A stretch of 64,000 nt of DNA from Anodontia alba (GCA_964016985.1 OZ024837.1:34999622-35063621), one strand, 5' to 3'. Numbered from the stretch's first letter, positions 33,255 to 44,167 are shown. Translations and numbers: made by a program. Notes: a model not told the origin generated them from the letters alone.

Positions 33255-33838
33255 CATTCGACTCTCGCTATCTCGACATCGCTTTTCTCGAATAATCGCT
33301 CTCGAAGTGAAAATCTTGTCCTTGTTTTAACATGGAAATCTTATAACAGGTAATAATATTGTGGAAAAGAGGAGAAATTGCTCTTTCTCCTCTTTTCCAC
33401 AATATTTTTAATATATATCTAACTTCAGGACTCAAATTACATATTACATATTCATTTCTGAAATGTGGCTGTTCGATACATTACGAAAACACGCTTATTC
33501 AAATATATAGAAAATTTCACCTCCAAATACTGAAAAAATTTCAGATAAAAAACTCTGATATTTTTCATATTTCTACTCATAACATAGATTGTGGGTACTC
33601 GTTAGAACCGCCTCGGAGAGGCGGTTCTAACGAGTACCACAATCTATTTTTTGAGCAGAAATAAGAAAAATAATGTGAACCCCTGTAAACCCCAGTTTTA
33701 CTGTATAAAAGTGGGGTATAAGGGGGTCAAAATTATATATGCATGTTTTCATGATGTATTTTTTTCCCTAAATTTTGCAAATCTGATATGTCGACGTACG
33801 GATATCTCGATTTATTTCAGAGAGTCCCTTGGACTGTA
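33255..33838 (+). mobile_element. Family C pogo-like MITE, copy 3, with nested family A
   Basis: CATTCGACTCTCGCTATCTCGAC to TCAGAGAGTCCCTTGGACTGTA in outline. Central hairpin GAGGAGAAATTGCTCTTTCTCCTC has lost its loop. Family A copy 13 is at 33479-33756 (minus); TA occurs on each side of it (GTTCGATA / TATTTT), a possible TA duplication. Confidence 0.8.
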
Positions 33839-34190
33839 CTACAGACAACGCCACACGCCACAAAGCAAAGAAAACCAGAGCAACCGGTTTCCTATTTCTT
33901 AACGAGATGATCACTAAATGATATATTTTATCCTATCAAGTGTAAAATAAAAGACATATAAATATTACAGTTCCAAGTGCTCGACAGGAGACTTAAGCTT
34001 ATATTCTCTGTCAGAACATAATGTTGATTCAGATGTTAAAGAGAGTGTAGTCCTACCTCAGAGACCGGGAATGTGAGACTATACATTAGGCCAATCCAAG
34101 TTTGTTCTATGTGTAACGTCCACGGGAGGGTTGGATTTCGAGGAAAAAAAAAACAATATAAATAAACTTCTCAATCCTCAAAAAAACAAA

Positions 34191-34225
<35 letters not shown>

Positions 34226-34538
34226 ACATAAAATTCTGAACGTTATACATACTGTGGTAAAGGTCTTCCGTTGTATCAAGTAACTATTTTTGTTATTTCT
34301 CCACGAAAACATAGGTTGTTGGTACTTACATTGTATCAAATGCGCATTATAGGCGCTTCTGATGAGCATATGTTTTCATTGAGAAATAAGACAAAGATTA
34401 TTATTGTTCTAGTTGTAAAGAGCGCCTTCACTGGAGGTATGAATATGGCTTTAAATGAAATTTGCTCTGATGTTGTAGTCAGTTATACAACGTTTGGTTC
34501 TAATAAAGTAGTTTAAGCAATACATGCCTTAGCCGAAT
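33839..34538. other. No gene; poly(A) tract and a degraded hairpin
   Basis: Poly(A) at about 34189-34223. Positions 34300-34395 (CACGAAAACATAGGTTGTTGG ... TGATGAGCATATGTTTTCATTG) look like a distant relative of a hairpin-core element. Confidence 0.4.
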
Positions 34539-34754
34539 TAGACTGGCTCCAGTCTCCAGTGACTAATATTTTTTTTCTTATAATCCTGTTTAATAATCCA
34601 CTAAAATGAAACCAAAATAATATCATGACTATAGAGGCTGGTCACTATAGTGACCATCCTTTATAGTCATGGTATTTTTTTGGTTTTATTTTAGTGGATT
34701 ATCAAACAGGATTATGAAAGAAATATTTAGTCACTGGAGACTTGAGCCAGTCTA
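34539..34754. mobile_element. Palindromic MITE ('TAGACTGGCTCCAGTCTCCA', family H), copy 1
   Basis: Ends TAGACTGGCTCCAGTCTCCA and TGGAGACTTGAGCCAGTCTA. The whole element folds: ATAATCCTGTTTAATAATCC, ATCATGACTATAGAGGCTGG and TCACTATAGTGA at the centre. Confidence 0.8.
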
Positions 34755-35154
34755 TAGCCGAGTATATCTTCCTGATAGGTAGATAGGTTTTGCTTGCTTA
34801 GACGGACGCTTTACATAGAACAATTGGGAATGGCCTTATTGTAATTTACGGAAATTAATTTGTCAAAAACATTAGCAACAATTCCAGATGCTATTGATCG
34901 GCATCATTGAAAGGGCCCCAATGGTCTAGTAATTAAAACACAACAAAACAAAAAAAGATCCGCATGGTTTTCCCTCACTCGCATTTTGGCAGTTTTTACT
35001 CCCAAAACCTTGTTCTGGACTCTCAAATTTTAGGGGCAAGGGTCCTTAGTGATACAGATATTAATAATCCAAAATTGATTTCATTTATCTATGGCTTTGT
35101 GTGTTGATCTATTTGTGATCTAAAGGGCAAGAATTATCATTATTTGGTCAACAG

Positions 35155-35358
35155 TTAACCTTGAAAGCACTGGGCAAACTTGTAGCAGACAACATTCTAA
35201 AATTCTTTTTGCAGTTTTTCAGAGGAAATAAGACCTGACATTTCTTGTGAATCATCTGCCTAGAAGATGATTCACAAGAAATGTCAAGTCTTATTTTCTC
35301 GGAAACATAAAGCATTTCAATGTGTCGTCTGCTGTAGTTGTGATTAGTGCTTTAACGG
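35155..35358. mobile_element. Family B MITE, copy 2
   Basis: TTAACCTTGAAAGCACTGGGC and GATTAGTGCTTTAACGG. Inner hairpin ACATTTCTTGTGAATCATCT/GCCTAGAAGATGATTCACAAGAAATGT in outline, nearly perfect. Confidence 0.65.
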
Positions 35359-35484
35359 TTTACAGCTTTAATACAACAAACCCCTTAATCTTATTAAAGG
35401 ACCCCTTAATTCCACATAAGGGAGTCACTGAGACCCGCATTTTAAAACCCTGAGGGAAACCCTGGTGAGAAAACGTATCGTTTG

Positions 35485-35645
35485 TTTGTTTATTTGTGTT
35501 GAGGTTTTACGGCCCAGTCAACCCAATGGGGTCATGTCGAGCGCGGTCAGTTTGCCTAACGACATGTTTACTGGGCAGCCTTAGTCCTCTAAGCGGTTAA
35601 CCAGTATTGTGCACATTCTTTCGCCAGAAACTGATAACTGCTCTT
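35485..35645 (-). mobile_element. SINE 3' fragment, reversed
   Basis: Same sequence as 28043-28195 (GGCCCAGTCAACCCAATGGG, GGCTTAGTCCTCTAAGCGG in outline), reading into the body at AACTGATAACTGCTCTT. Confidence 0.7.
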
Positions 35646-36085
35646 CTAAAACGTATCCTCTGACGTAAGCACCCAACAGAGACTCAAATCAGTCTACGCA
35701 TCCGCGCAGTCTGATCAGAGACCTCGTTGTCCGCATGAAAAAATAAATACAACCAGTGATGACTCTTATCCGACAGAGCCAATTCGCGGGCTTATCTTAT
35801 CTTCGATGGGCGCACGTCTAACTGTACGGTTCCTGAAGATTCGGTTCATTTGATGTTTCCAGAATACTTGTATGCCACAGCATGAGAAAGCGTACCTTCT
35901 GACATGTGCGCCAACGACGACTCAGATCCGCGCAGTCTGATCAGAGTTTTCGTTGTCCGCATGAAGAAACTTTGCAACCTTGGCTATCCAAAATGCGCCA
36001 AGTGAAAATTCTGATCAGACTGCGCGAATGCGCAGGCTGATCTGAATCTTCACTGGGCGCATATGTCAGATGGCTCGTTTTTCCG
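35645..36085. repeat. 'CTGATCAGACTGCGCG' foldback repeats
   Basis: Two partial and one longer unit. The longer one (about 35885-36080) has GAAAGCGTACCTTCTGACATG...CATATGTCAGATGGCTCGTTTTT ends in outline and two internal CTGATCAG-type palindromes. A similar unit is at 62400-62640. Confidence 0.55.
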
Positions 36086-36199
36086 ACGTTGAGGATCATA
36101 TATGAAGTACATGTACAAAGTGAGAAAAGTGCCTACGAAGTGAATTCGTGCCTTCAATGGCCGCTAACTTGATATTGTAGAATACACTAATAAACAGAA

Positions 36200-36514
36200 T
36201 AGACTGGCTCCAGTCTCCAGTGACTGAATATTTGTTTCTTATAATCCTGCTTGATAATCCACTAAAATACAACCAAAATAATATCATGACTATATCACTA
36301 GTGACCAGCCTTTATAGTTATGATTATTTTGGTTTTATTTTAGTGGTTTGATAATCCACTAAAAATACAACCAAAATAATATCAAGACTATAAAGGCTGG
36401 TCACTAGTGACCAGCCTTTCTAGTCATGATATTATGTTGGTTGTATTTTAGTGGATTATCAAAAAGGTTTATAAGAAAAAAAATGTTTAGTAACTGGAGA
36501 CTGGAGCCAGTCTA
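36200..36514. mobile_element. Family H palindromic MITE, copy 2, with internal duplication
   Basis: Same ends as 34539-34754. The inner palindrome is present twice (GATAATCCACTAAAATACAACC and GATAATCCACTAAAAATACAACC in outline), making it about 100 bp longer. Centres: TCACTAGTGACCAGCC and GGCTGGTCACTAGTGACC. Confidence 0.8.
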
Positions 36515-36955
36515 GAACCGAGACTGCGCGAGTGGAAAGCTGATCTGTGCTTTCGCAGTTTGCAAATAGAGCAGAGGTCATCTTCTCATGTTGTTCATTA
36601 CATTGTACATTCCACTGACATGCCAGCTGCCCCAAATCATTCGCAAATCTCTGGTTTAAAAAACATACATAAACGTATTTACAATTCCATTGACATTCCA
36701 GATTCCCAAAATTATTTATAAATCTCTGCTTTTTGCAAACACGCAAATACACAAATATACAGTTGACTTTTATCATATCAAACATTAATGAATCAAAGTA
36801 ATGCCTAGACCAAACTGAATAAATAACAGTTTCGGGTTAGTTAGGTGTGTGTTTCTTACCTTCCAAATCCTTTTATTTCCACCACTGATATCTCAAACTA
36901 AAGGGCTCAAATGGTGCCTAATTGAGGGGAAATGTAATGAGTACCAACAGTCATT

Positions 36956-36986
<31 letters not shown>

Positions 36987-37205
36987 GTTTGTTTGTTTTT
37001 TTTTTTTTTTATTTTGAGCAGACCCAATTATATAATGTACACCCTTGAAAATCCTGCTTTTGTCTACATACATGTACACGTATAGTGCAGCAAGTTTGGA
37101 TATCTGTGCCCCGAATTTCTTCCCGATTGACTGGCTAACCACCACCCTAGGAGATCATATTACTTTTAGTTTGCCCATCTCTTATTTGTCAAGAAATGAA
37201 AGTAT
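36515..37205. other. No gene; poly(T) tract
   Basis: CATTCCACTGACATGCCAGC and CATTGACATTCCAGATTCCC near 36610-36710 suggest a diverged short duplication. T-rich tract 36958-37011. Confidence 0.35.
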
Positions 37206-37891
37206 TTAACGCTTAGCACTCTGGCTAAAACTTTCAGCATACGACACTTTGAATAATCTGTCTCAAGACTCCATATTTCCTGTCATTTTCTCTTTTCTTT
37301 ACAAAGGTAAACAATCTAGTACAGTTTATATGATTTAATCAGTTGTGTCCCTTAGTGAAAAAAGATATTAGTCAAGAAGTGAAATGTGATTAAAGAGACA
37401 CAATTTGCTACAGCTACAGCAAGTGATAAAGAATAACAAACAAATGCAGAAATGACTGGAGCCAGACTAAATTTTGAAATATTTTCTCTCATTTACCCAG
37501 AAAACAGGTTCTGAAACTGCAAACAATTTGCTTGAAACACATAAACCTGTTTTCTGAGAAAATTATGAAAACAATGTCGTCTGCTAAATTAGCCCACATC
37601 ACGAAAACATACCTATATAATTTTGCCCCCCTTAAACCCCACTTTTATATAGTAAAACAGGGGTTTACAGGGGTAGACATTATTTTTCTTTACTGCTCAA
37701 AAACATAGATTGCGGGTACTCGTTAAAACCGCCTCGCCGAGGCGGTTTTTACGAGTACCCACAATCTATGTTTTGAGCAGAAATATGAAAAATATCAGAA
37801 TTTTTCATCTGAAAATTTTCAGATGTTCGAGGTGAAATTTTCTATATATTTGAATAGGCGTTTTTTCGTAATAAGATAGTGGTAAAGGTTA
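37206..37891 (+). mobile_element. Family B MITE, copy 3, with nested family A
   Basis: TTAACGCTTAGCACTCTGGC on the left and, after the nested element, GATAGTGGTAAAGGTTAC on the right. Family A copy 14 (37597-37873, +) lies in the right-end inverted repeat right after ATTAGCCCA. Copy 14 core: TTAAAACCGCCTCGCCGAGG. Confidence 0.75.
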
Positions 37892-38454
37892 CGGTGCATT
37901 GATGCAGCTGAAACACCTTAAAAATCTGCATGGTTGACAGTCATTCTTAAGTACACCCATGATACCAATTATGAATTTAATAGGTGCTACCTACATCCGT
38001 GCGTCCAAATTATCATCACATGTTTCTTAGGTGGGTTGGCCAGATTTAACTGAATTTGATTTCAGACCACGCTTGACTCCTGAATCCACTGCATGAATTG
38101 CGATATAGTGTCCAAGTCAACAATATTTCAGTAGTTTAGAAACATTGCCTCCAAATTTGTGGGACTTTTACTTGACCCGATCACATGAATTCGTGTCCTC
38201 CTTAGTTACTAGCAGCTCTGCAATGGAGCTCATCTATTTCGCGGGCCCCGATGGGCGGGGGCCATGCTTTCCGAATACCGAAAACTAGAGTTTGCCAGTG
38301 ACTGGTACAACAACACTACACTATCGTTCGCTTCTCTGAAATCCATTTCACTACTTCAGAACTTTTCCTAAAGATTTTTGAACATTTCGTGCGTTTTTGT
38401 CTGTTTTTTTTTTTTTTTTTTTTTTTTTTTTGCGAGTCTACACATTATAAAAAG
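37892..38454. other. No gene; poly(T) tract
   Basis: A GC-richer patch at 38215-38275 (GCGGGCCCCGATGGGCGGGG) stands out. Poly(T) at about 38403-38431. Confidence 0.35.
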
Positions 38455-38934
38455 CAGAAAAAAACAACAACATAAAAATAACAATTTACAAACCGGTGGA
38501 ACAAACACATTATTGTATCGAAGTTTTTTTTTAGATTATCATGTGAAAAGACCTTGAAGTCTATGTGTTATCTAAAAATCTACATCAAAGTGTACCTTGT
38601 GCACAAAACGAATTATGTTTAGCTTGTAAACAGACGGAGAATGGATAGAAATAAAATTCGAAGTGGAGACAAAATTCAAAATGGCCGCCATCGCAGAAAA
38701 AAACAACAACATAAAAATAACAATTTACAAACCGGTGGAACAAACACATTATTGTATCGAAGTTTTTTTTTAGATTATCACGTGAAAAGAGCGTGAAGTC
38801 TATGTGTTATCTAAAAATCTACATCAAAGTGTACCTTGTGCACAAAACGAATTATGTTTAGCTTGTAAACAGACGGAGAATGGATAGAAATAAAATTCGA
38901 AGTGGAGACAAAATTCAAAATGGCCGCCATCGCA
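38455..38934 (+). repeat. Recent tandem duplication, period 239 bp
   Basis: Two units, each ending ATTCAAAATGGCCGCCATCGCA. I see only a few differences (for example CATGTGAAAAGACCTTG versus CACGTGAAAAGAGCGTG), so it is young or an assembly artefact. Confidence 0.9.
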
Positions 38935-39289
38935 AATTTTGTAGGCTGACGTCATTAGTCTCGTGATTCAACCCCTTGCAATTGGAAAACTTGGCGTTAT
39001 TGGCTGTTTTGTTGCTATTATTGGCACGGTCGCCGTGTCATGCCAAATCATGGAACGCTTATTGTTTTTCAGGATCACATTTTTGGTCACACATATCACT
39101 GGTTACATCGTTAGTCAATAGTAGTGCGTCTGCTCGGCGGTTCGGGGAACTGCGAAGCAGTTCCCGTTGAACGCACTTATAAATAAAATATAGTATAGTT
39201 TTCAAAGCTGAAAATTATTCAATAGACCAGCTATGGTATGATTTTCGTTCACTGAAAATTAACGTAAGTTTTATTTACATAGAGACAAT

Positions 39290-39420
39290 GGAATTTGCTG
39301 AGTCTTAGTTGTACCATGCTTCGTGCGCATGTACGATGCGATGATGCGATGATGCACCAGCGTGAGGGAGTGCATTATCGCACGGACATGCGCACGAACC
39401 ATGGTACAATTGATTTATCA
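39290..39420. repeat. Palindrome 'TGTACCATG...CATGGTACA' with GATGATGCGATGATGC
   Basis: TTGTACCATGCTTCGTGCGCATG pairs with CATGCGCACGAACCATGGTACAA in outline. Inside, ATGCGATGATGCGATGATG is a short tandem. A half copy is at 56825-56880. Confidence 0.6.
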
Positions 39421-39504
39421 CATTTTCATGCATGCAGACCAACCTCATCGAGAGATATTACATGCTGAATGTTGGGAATTTTGATTACTTTGTGATAAGT
39501 ATAG

Positions 39505-39720
39505 AGATAACCAGGAAATTCCACAATTACGGAGTACAGCCCTCCCAAAAGCACCGGATTAAGGTTAGAATGACACGGAGCGGCATTACATGTCTCTCGG
39601 TGTCTTAAAGACCGGCACTCTAACCTCTTCCGATATCTAGCGAAGGTTATTTTTCTTTTCCTGGTTGCATATCTCTGCATTTTTTTTTTTATTTTGTTTA
39701 AAAAAAAACAACAGAACATT
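39505..39720 (-). repeat. RT-element 3' tail fragment
   Basis: AACCAGGAAATTCCACAATTACGGAGTACAGCCCTCCCAAAAG in outline: the tail motif on minus. Remainder unassigned. Confidence 0.45.
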
Positions 39721-39999
39721 GAATAGTGTCTGTTACATTTATTACATCTATTTCATTTCAAAGTGAACGAATAAACTTTCAAAACTTCGTCTAAATGGTT
39801 TATTCTCCCTTCTGGAAAGGGGCCTACTCAAAATGAAAAGAATTCGCTCCCAGTTTTCTCCCTTTGCAAAGTTATTTGTATCCAGCCTCCTAAACCCTTG
39901 TCATGGTGATTGAATTAAGATACCATGCTCACCTCGAATTTTCAGTCAATCCGGTTACTTGATCCCGGATTTTGATACAAATTGATATATTTAATGACA

Positions 40000-40065
40000 A
40001 GCGTAGATCAAGATCAGCTGGCTTCTTCAAAAGCCAACTGATCTGGATCTACACTGTTTATAAAG
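40000..40065. repeat. Short 'GTAGATC...GATCTACAC' palindrome
   Basis: GCGTAGATCAAGATCAGCTGGCTTCTTC pairs with AAAAGCCAACTGATCTGGATCTACAC in outline. Confidence 0.6.
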
Positions 40066-40278
40066 GTAGGGTATATTTGATTTCAGCAGGACCAGGGTTA
40101 AGATACGGCTAATTAAAGACTGTCAATTAATTCGTTTTAATGCTTTGTGTCCAAGGGTAACGTTATATGTAATGCAGCTGGTGATCTAAACCGTGTGGCG
40201 GCCGTAAAACGTCACCCCATGCTTCATCAGTGCAGTTTTTATTTCTGTTTTTCTTTAGAACATTGAGTCCATTTAGGC

Positions 40279-40507
40279 CCTGAGTTTATAAACGTTTTTC
40301 ATGCTCAACTCAGCTGAGCATAAAATTTGTCCTGCTAATAAATCTCAAATTACTAACAATCACAAATTCTTTCTTGCTACTAATAACTGAGCATGAAAAT
40401 TTCCCTGTTAATAAATATGAAAACGCCAACTATTGTTGGCATTTTCACATTTGTTAGCAGATAAAAGTCATGCACAGCTGAGCATAAAAAAAGTTTTATA
40501 ACTTCGG
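40279..40507. mobile_element. Family I foldback repeat, copy 2
   Basis: TCATGCTCAACTCAGCTGAG pairs with AGCTGAGCATAAAAAAAGTTTTATAAC; inner GAAAACGCCAACTATTGTTGGCATTTTC. Confidence 0.6.
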
Positions 40508-40544
40508 GCAAAGTGTCTTAGAAGATCGAGTTCCGCTTAAGAGT

Positions 40545-41765
40545 ATCACTTAAACTGGTGGTAGGGGACGTTTGCAGTCCTGTTAACAACGTTGCTGACA
40601 TATGAAGGGTATCAATGGAACTGGTGCTAGGGGACGTTTGCAGTCCTGTAAACTACATATCTGGCATATTAAGAGTATCAATGAAACTAATGCGAGGGGA
40701 CGTTTGCAGTTCTGTAAACTACGTTGCTGGCATATGAAAAGCATCAATGAAATTGGTGCAAGAGGACGTTTGCATTTCTGTAAACTACGTTGCTGGCATA
40801 TGAAGAATATGAATGAAACTAATGCTAGGGGACGTTTGCATTCCTGTAAACTACATGTACGTTGTTGGCGTATGAAAAGTATCAATGAAATTGGTGCAAG
40901 GGGACGTTTGCATTCCTGTAAACTACATTGCTGGCATATTAAGAGTATCAATGAAACTAATGCGAGGGGACGTTTGCAGTCCTGTAAACTACGTTGCTGG
41001 TATATGAAAAACATCAATGAAATTGGTGCAAGGGGACGTTTGCATTCCAAGGGGACGTTTGCATTCCTGTAAACTACATTGCTGGCCTATTAAGAGTACC
41101 GATGAAACTAATGCGAGGGGACGTTTGCAGTCCTGTAAACTACGTTGCTGGCATATGAAAAGCATCAATGAAATTGGTGCAAGAGGACGTTTGTACTCCT
41201 GTAAACTACGTTGCTGGCATATGAAGAGTATGAATGAAACTGGTGCTTTTGGACGATTGCAGTCCTATAAACTACATTGTTGGCATAATTATGAAGAGTA
41301 TCAATGAAACTGGTGCAAGGGGACGTTTGCATTCCTGTAAACTACGTTGCTGCTATATAAAAAGTATTGATGAAACTAGTGCTAGAGGACGTTAGCAGTC
41401 CTGTAAACTACGTTGCTGCCATACAAAGGCATTAATTTAACTGGTACAAGGGGACGTTTGCAGTCTTGTAAACTACGTTGTTGCCATATGAAGAGTACCA
41501 ATGAAACTGGTGCTAGGAGATGCTTGCAGTCCTTTAAACTATGTTGCTGCATTATGAACAGTATCAATGAAACTGGTGCTAAGGGACGTTTGCAGTCCTG
41601 TAAACTACGATGTTGCCATATAAAGAGTACAATGAAACTGGTGCTAGGAGACGTTCGCAGTCCTTTAAACTACATTGCTGCATTATAAACAGTATAAATG
41701 AAACTGGTGCTAAGGGACGTTTGCAGTCCTGTTAATTACGTTACTGCTATATGAAGAGAATTAAT
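40545..41765 (+). repeat. 66-bp minisatellite, 18 units, with dimeric higher-order blocks
   Basis: Consensus outline: CTGGTGCTAGGGGACGTTTG, CAGTCCTGTAAACTACGTTG, CTGGCATATGAAGAGTATCA, ATGAAA. Units 3-10 alternate CTAATGCGAG- and TTGGTGCAAG-starting types (132-bp dimer). Units 15-18 alternate GTGCTAGGAGA and GTGCTAAGGGA types. Unit 5 has +6 bp, unit 8 +18 bp (CAAGGGGACGTTTGCATTC repeated), unit 11 +4, units 13 and 16 each -1. Because 66 is a multiple of three, long frames occur on both strands; the +4 and -1 changes break them, so no coding role is supported. Confidence 0.95.
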
Positions 41766-41910
41766 GAAAAAAAAGACTCTGGTTTTCGTTCTTTCATTTG
41801 TTCCGTCTTTCTAGAGGTAACCCTTATAGATTATATTATTTAAGAGGACAGCGAGAACTCTGATAAAACGGCGTGGATGGGCAGACTGATGTGAGTATTT
41901 GCTAGCTTAC

Positions 41911-42006
41911 CTGTTATAAGGTATAGTATCTCCCGACGTCCTTCCTCATTTTCAACATTGTTAATCCTAACGACACGGGCAAAGTCCAGCCAAAGAACTG
42001 CCTTCA
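41911..42006 (-). CDS. Single internal exon of a host gene (96 nt, minus)
   Basis: On the minus strand a pyrimidine-rich tract and CAG (TTTACTTTTTTCAG, an acceptor ending at 42007) precede the exon, and a consensus donor ACAG|GTAAG follows it at 41910. In one frame (two leading bases, one trailing base) it is open: KAVLWLDFARVVRIN, then NVENEEGRREILYLIT. The other frame checked, starting one base in, has a stop. Length 96 is a multiple of three, so skipping keeps the frame. The 'AVLWLDFARVV' phrase recalls the 'WWVDLG' strand of discoidin/F5/8C-type or fucolectin-like domains common in secreted or membrane proteins of molluscs; this is a guess from one short peptide. No partner exon is identified in the window, so introns must be long or the exon is a relic. 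Confidence 0.55.
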
Positions 42007-42059
42007 CTGAAAAAAGTAAACTTTACAAATTGATTAGTGTTTGAAGACACAAAATCCAC

Positions 42060-42230
42060 AAACCCAAATAACATGGTAAAACAAGAAAAATAATAACAAT
42101 AACAATAAAAATAATAATTATGAAATTAATAACTGTGATAATTTAAATAATAAAAATAACAATAACAATAATTTTAATACAAAAACTACTACTAATAATG
42201 ATGATAAAAATGGTAATAATAATACAAAAG
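42060..42230. repeat. AAT/AAC-rich low-complexity tract
   Basis: Runs of AATAAC, ATAATA and AATAATG units. Confidence 0.8.
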
Positions 42231-42406
42231 ATTATTACAAATGTATCCTACCTCTACTCAACTGAATATGTCAACAACAATTATTACAGTAAGAATTATA
42301 TAACGTATGTAGCTATGTTTAAAAAAAAAAGTTATGATTATAATCATTCTCATTATCAGTATCAGTATTTTTGTCTTTATTTAAGGTTTGTCCGTTTAAA
42401 CACTAA

Positions 42407-42844
42407 TTATTGCATAAAAAGCAGTGTCGCACGTTATTAATAGCCGTGCATTAACCGGCACCGGCGAAAAGCCGTGTATTAATAAGGCAATTCACGCGCT
42501 GTTAATGCATGGCTACGCAACTTTCAATATGATCGTACCGGGGCCACAAATTTGCTGCCGTTACGAGATGTGTACTGCCCGGCCCTAGAACGAGCATAGT
42601 ACGTGGAAATTACGTTCGCGAGACATCAGTTAAAAGGCGAAACAAAATAGTACAAGAAATAACGCAAAATGTAGCAAATGTTTTCAGTTTTTATGCAATA
42701 ACAGCGACCTAACATGGTTTTTGAATGCATTAACATTCGACAGGTCCCTTGGGAGGTGTTGAAAACCGCGGCCTTCGGCCTCGGTTTTCAACATCTCCCA
42801 CGGGACCTGGCAAATGTTAATGCATGAAAAACCATCCCTATATT
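42407..42844 (-). mobile_element. Hairpin-bearing element (family K), copy 2
   Basis: Reverse orientation of 182-622. Starts TTATTGCATAAAAAGCAGTG and ends GTTAATGCATGAAAAACCATCCCTATA in outline. Hairpin centre CCGCGGCCTTCGGCCTCGG, with paired arms TGGGAGGTGTTGAAAA / TTTTCAACATCTCCCA. Confidence 0.7.
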
Positions 42845-42976
42845 AACTAGGATTTACCAGTTATTCTTTTCAGTGTTCGAACATGCGCAAAATACTCAAA
42901 ATGCGCAAAATTTACAGATTCAAGTGATTCTTTGCTCCACATTAATATTGATGCATTCTATAGTGTCTAAAGATTC

Positions 42977-43050
42977 TTGTAGCGGACAGCGAGGGCCCTG
43001 ATCAGACTGCGCGTCCGCGCAGTCTGATTATGGCCTTCGCTGTCCGTATC
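42977..43050. repeat. Palindrome 'GCGGACAGCGAGGGCC...'
   Basis: GCGGACAGCGAGGGCCCTGAT pairs with TTATGGCCTTCGCTGTCCG; centre ACTGCGCGTCCGCGCAGT. Confidence 0.7.
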
Positions 43051-43102
43051 TGCCCGAAGATATGTTTAAGCATGGTGAGGCCGATATGTAGCTTATATTT
43101 AA

Positions 43103-43333
43103 GGGCGTAAAAATAGCTGTGTTTCCGCTAACATGCTTTTTTTTCTATTTTCATCTCCAGAAAAGTACAGGGTCGGGTCTGCAATATTATGAAAATACAG
43201 ATATTTTGTTGAGGGTCGGTGCATTTTTTTTCTTTTTGCTGCATTTTTACTGATAAAAAAGTAGCAGGGTCGGGTGTTTGAAACAGGGTCGGTCGGGTTA
43301 GCGGAAACACAGCTATTTTTTTTCTACGCCTAA
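43103..43333. mobile_element. MITE with 'AATAGCTGTGTTTCCGCTAAC' ends
   Basis: GGGCGTAAAAATAGCTGTGT...CCGCTAAC on the left and GTTAGCGGAAACACAGCTATTTTTTTT...ACGCC on the right, a long inverted pair. The interior has four GGGTCGG repeats and T-runs. The minus-strand frame across it is accidental. Confidence 0.6.
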
Positions 43334-43348
43334 GGGGACATTTTTTTC

Positions 43349-43349
<1 letters not shown>

Positions 43350-43389
<40 letters not shown>

Positions 43390-43590
43390 TTTTGTTTTGT
43401 TTTGTTTGCAAGGAACCGCTTTGTGACTATTTGACAACCTGTACGCGCACACCAAGCCTCTTCTAAAAATGAGTCTACTCTAATGAGGAAGAATTTTGCC
43501 CAAGGAGAGCAAAAGTCTTGCCTTTTAGAATAGAGTCCTCTGTAGAAGAAAGGCAAAGCATCTGAGCATAGACTTTTCTCCACTGAACGT
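43350..43590. repeat. Poly(T) tract and family L foldback repeat
   Basis: T-run 43350-43388 followed by (TTTTG)n. Then AATGAGTCTACTCTAATGAGGAAG and TAGAATAGAGTCCTC arms around GAATTTTGCCCAAGGAGAGCAAAAG (43460-43545). Confidence 0.5.
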
Positions 43591-43675
43591 GTAGCTAGCT
43601 CCCTTAACCAATCAATTTGATAAATATATGTCTGAAATGCGCCAAATGAATGGCTCTTCCAAGTTTAATCTTCAT

Positions 43676-43950
43676 GCTGGCCTCCGTGGCTCAGTCTTGT
43701 AATCAGAAGATCGCAGGTTCGATCCCCGCCGGGTTCGGCAAGATTGTTTCGCGGAGATTGATCATGAAATATTTTCAACGGTCATTCTCTCCCTTCCGCT
43801 AATTCAAGAAGAGCAGTTGTCAGTTTCTATCGAAAGAATGTGTGAAAGTACTGATTAACCGCTTAGAGGACTAAGCCTGCCCAGGAAAAGTGTTGGGTAA
43901 ACTGACTGGCTTGAAATGACTTTTAGTCGACCGTTAAACTCCAAATCACC
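43676..43950 (+). mobile_element. tRNA-derived SINE, copy 2
   Basis: GGCCTCCGTGGCTCAGT (A-box region) is followed after a deletion by CTTGTAATCAGAAGATCGCA and the B box GGTTCGATCCC. The body (CGAAAGAATGTGTGAAAG, CCGCTTAGAGGACTAAGCC) and 3' part (ACTGACTGGCTTGAAATGAC, CGTTAAACTCC) match copy 1. No CCA or intact tRNA fold, so this is a SINE and not a tRNA gene. Confidence 0.85.
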
Positions 43951-44167
43951 CAAATCGTTGACGCCATTGGTTGAAACATTTTACTTTTTATGGCTACTGT
44001 TATACATCATGTTGAACACGTGATGATACGCTGTGAACAAAGAACGCATTGGGAAACCAAACAGTTGTATTATAAAACCACTAGGATGACATGGCGCTAA
44101 ACTCTGACGATAGAAATATTAATGTTTAATGGTAAAGTATCCCATGAGCAGGTTACAAGTTTAAGCA

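Noticed and set aside
38976..39170. Frame whose first residues (QLENLALLAVLLLLLARSPC) look like a signal peptide
   Set aside because: The start is TTG, and there is an in-frame TGA at 38964 with no ATG between. No splice acceptor links it to an upstream ATG, so the resemblance is chance.
40583..41307. Long frames on both strands across the 66-bp array
   Set aside because: The unit length is a multiple of three, and frame-breaking +4 and -1 changes show there is no coding constraint.
43128..43583. 151-codon frame (minus) with a poly-Lys run
   Set aside because: It crosses a MITE, a poly(T) tract and a foldback repeat. The Lys run is the translated T-tract.
43676..43740. tRNA-like sequence with a B box
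   Set aside because: The D-arm region is deleted, and it continues into a conserved SINE body. Not a tRNA gene.
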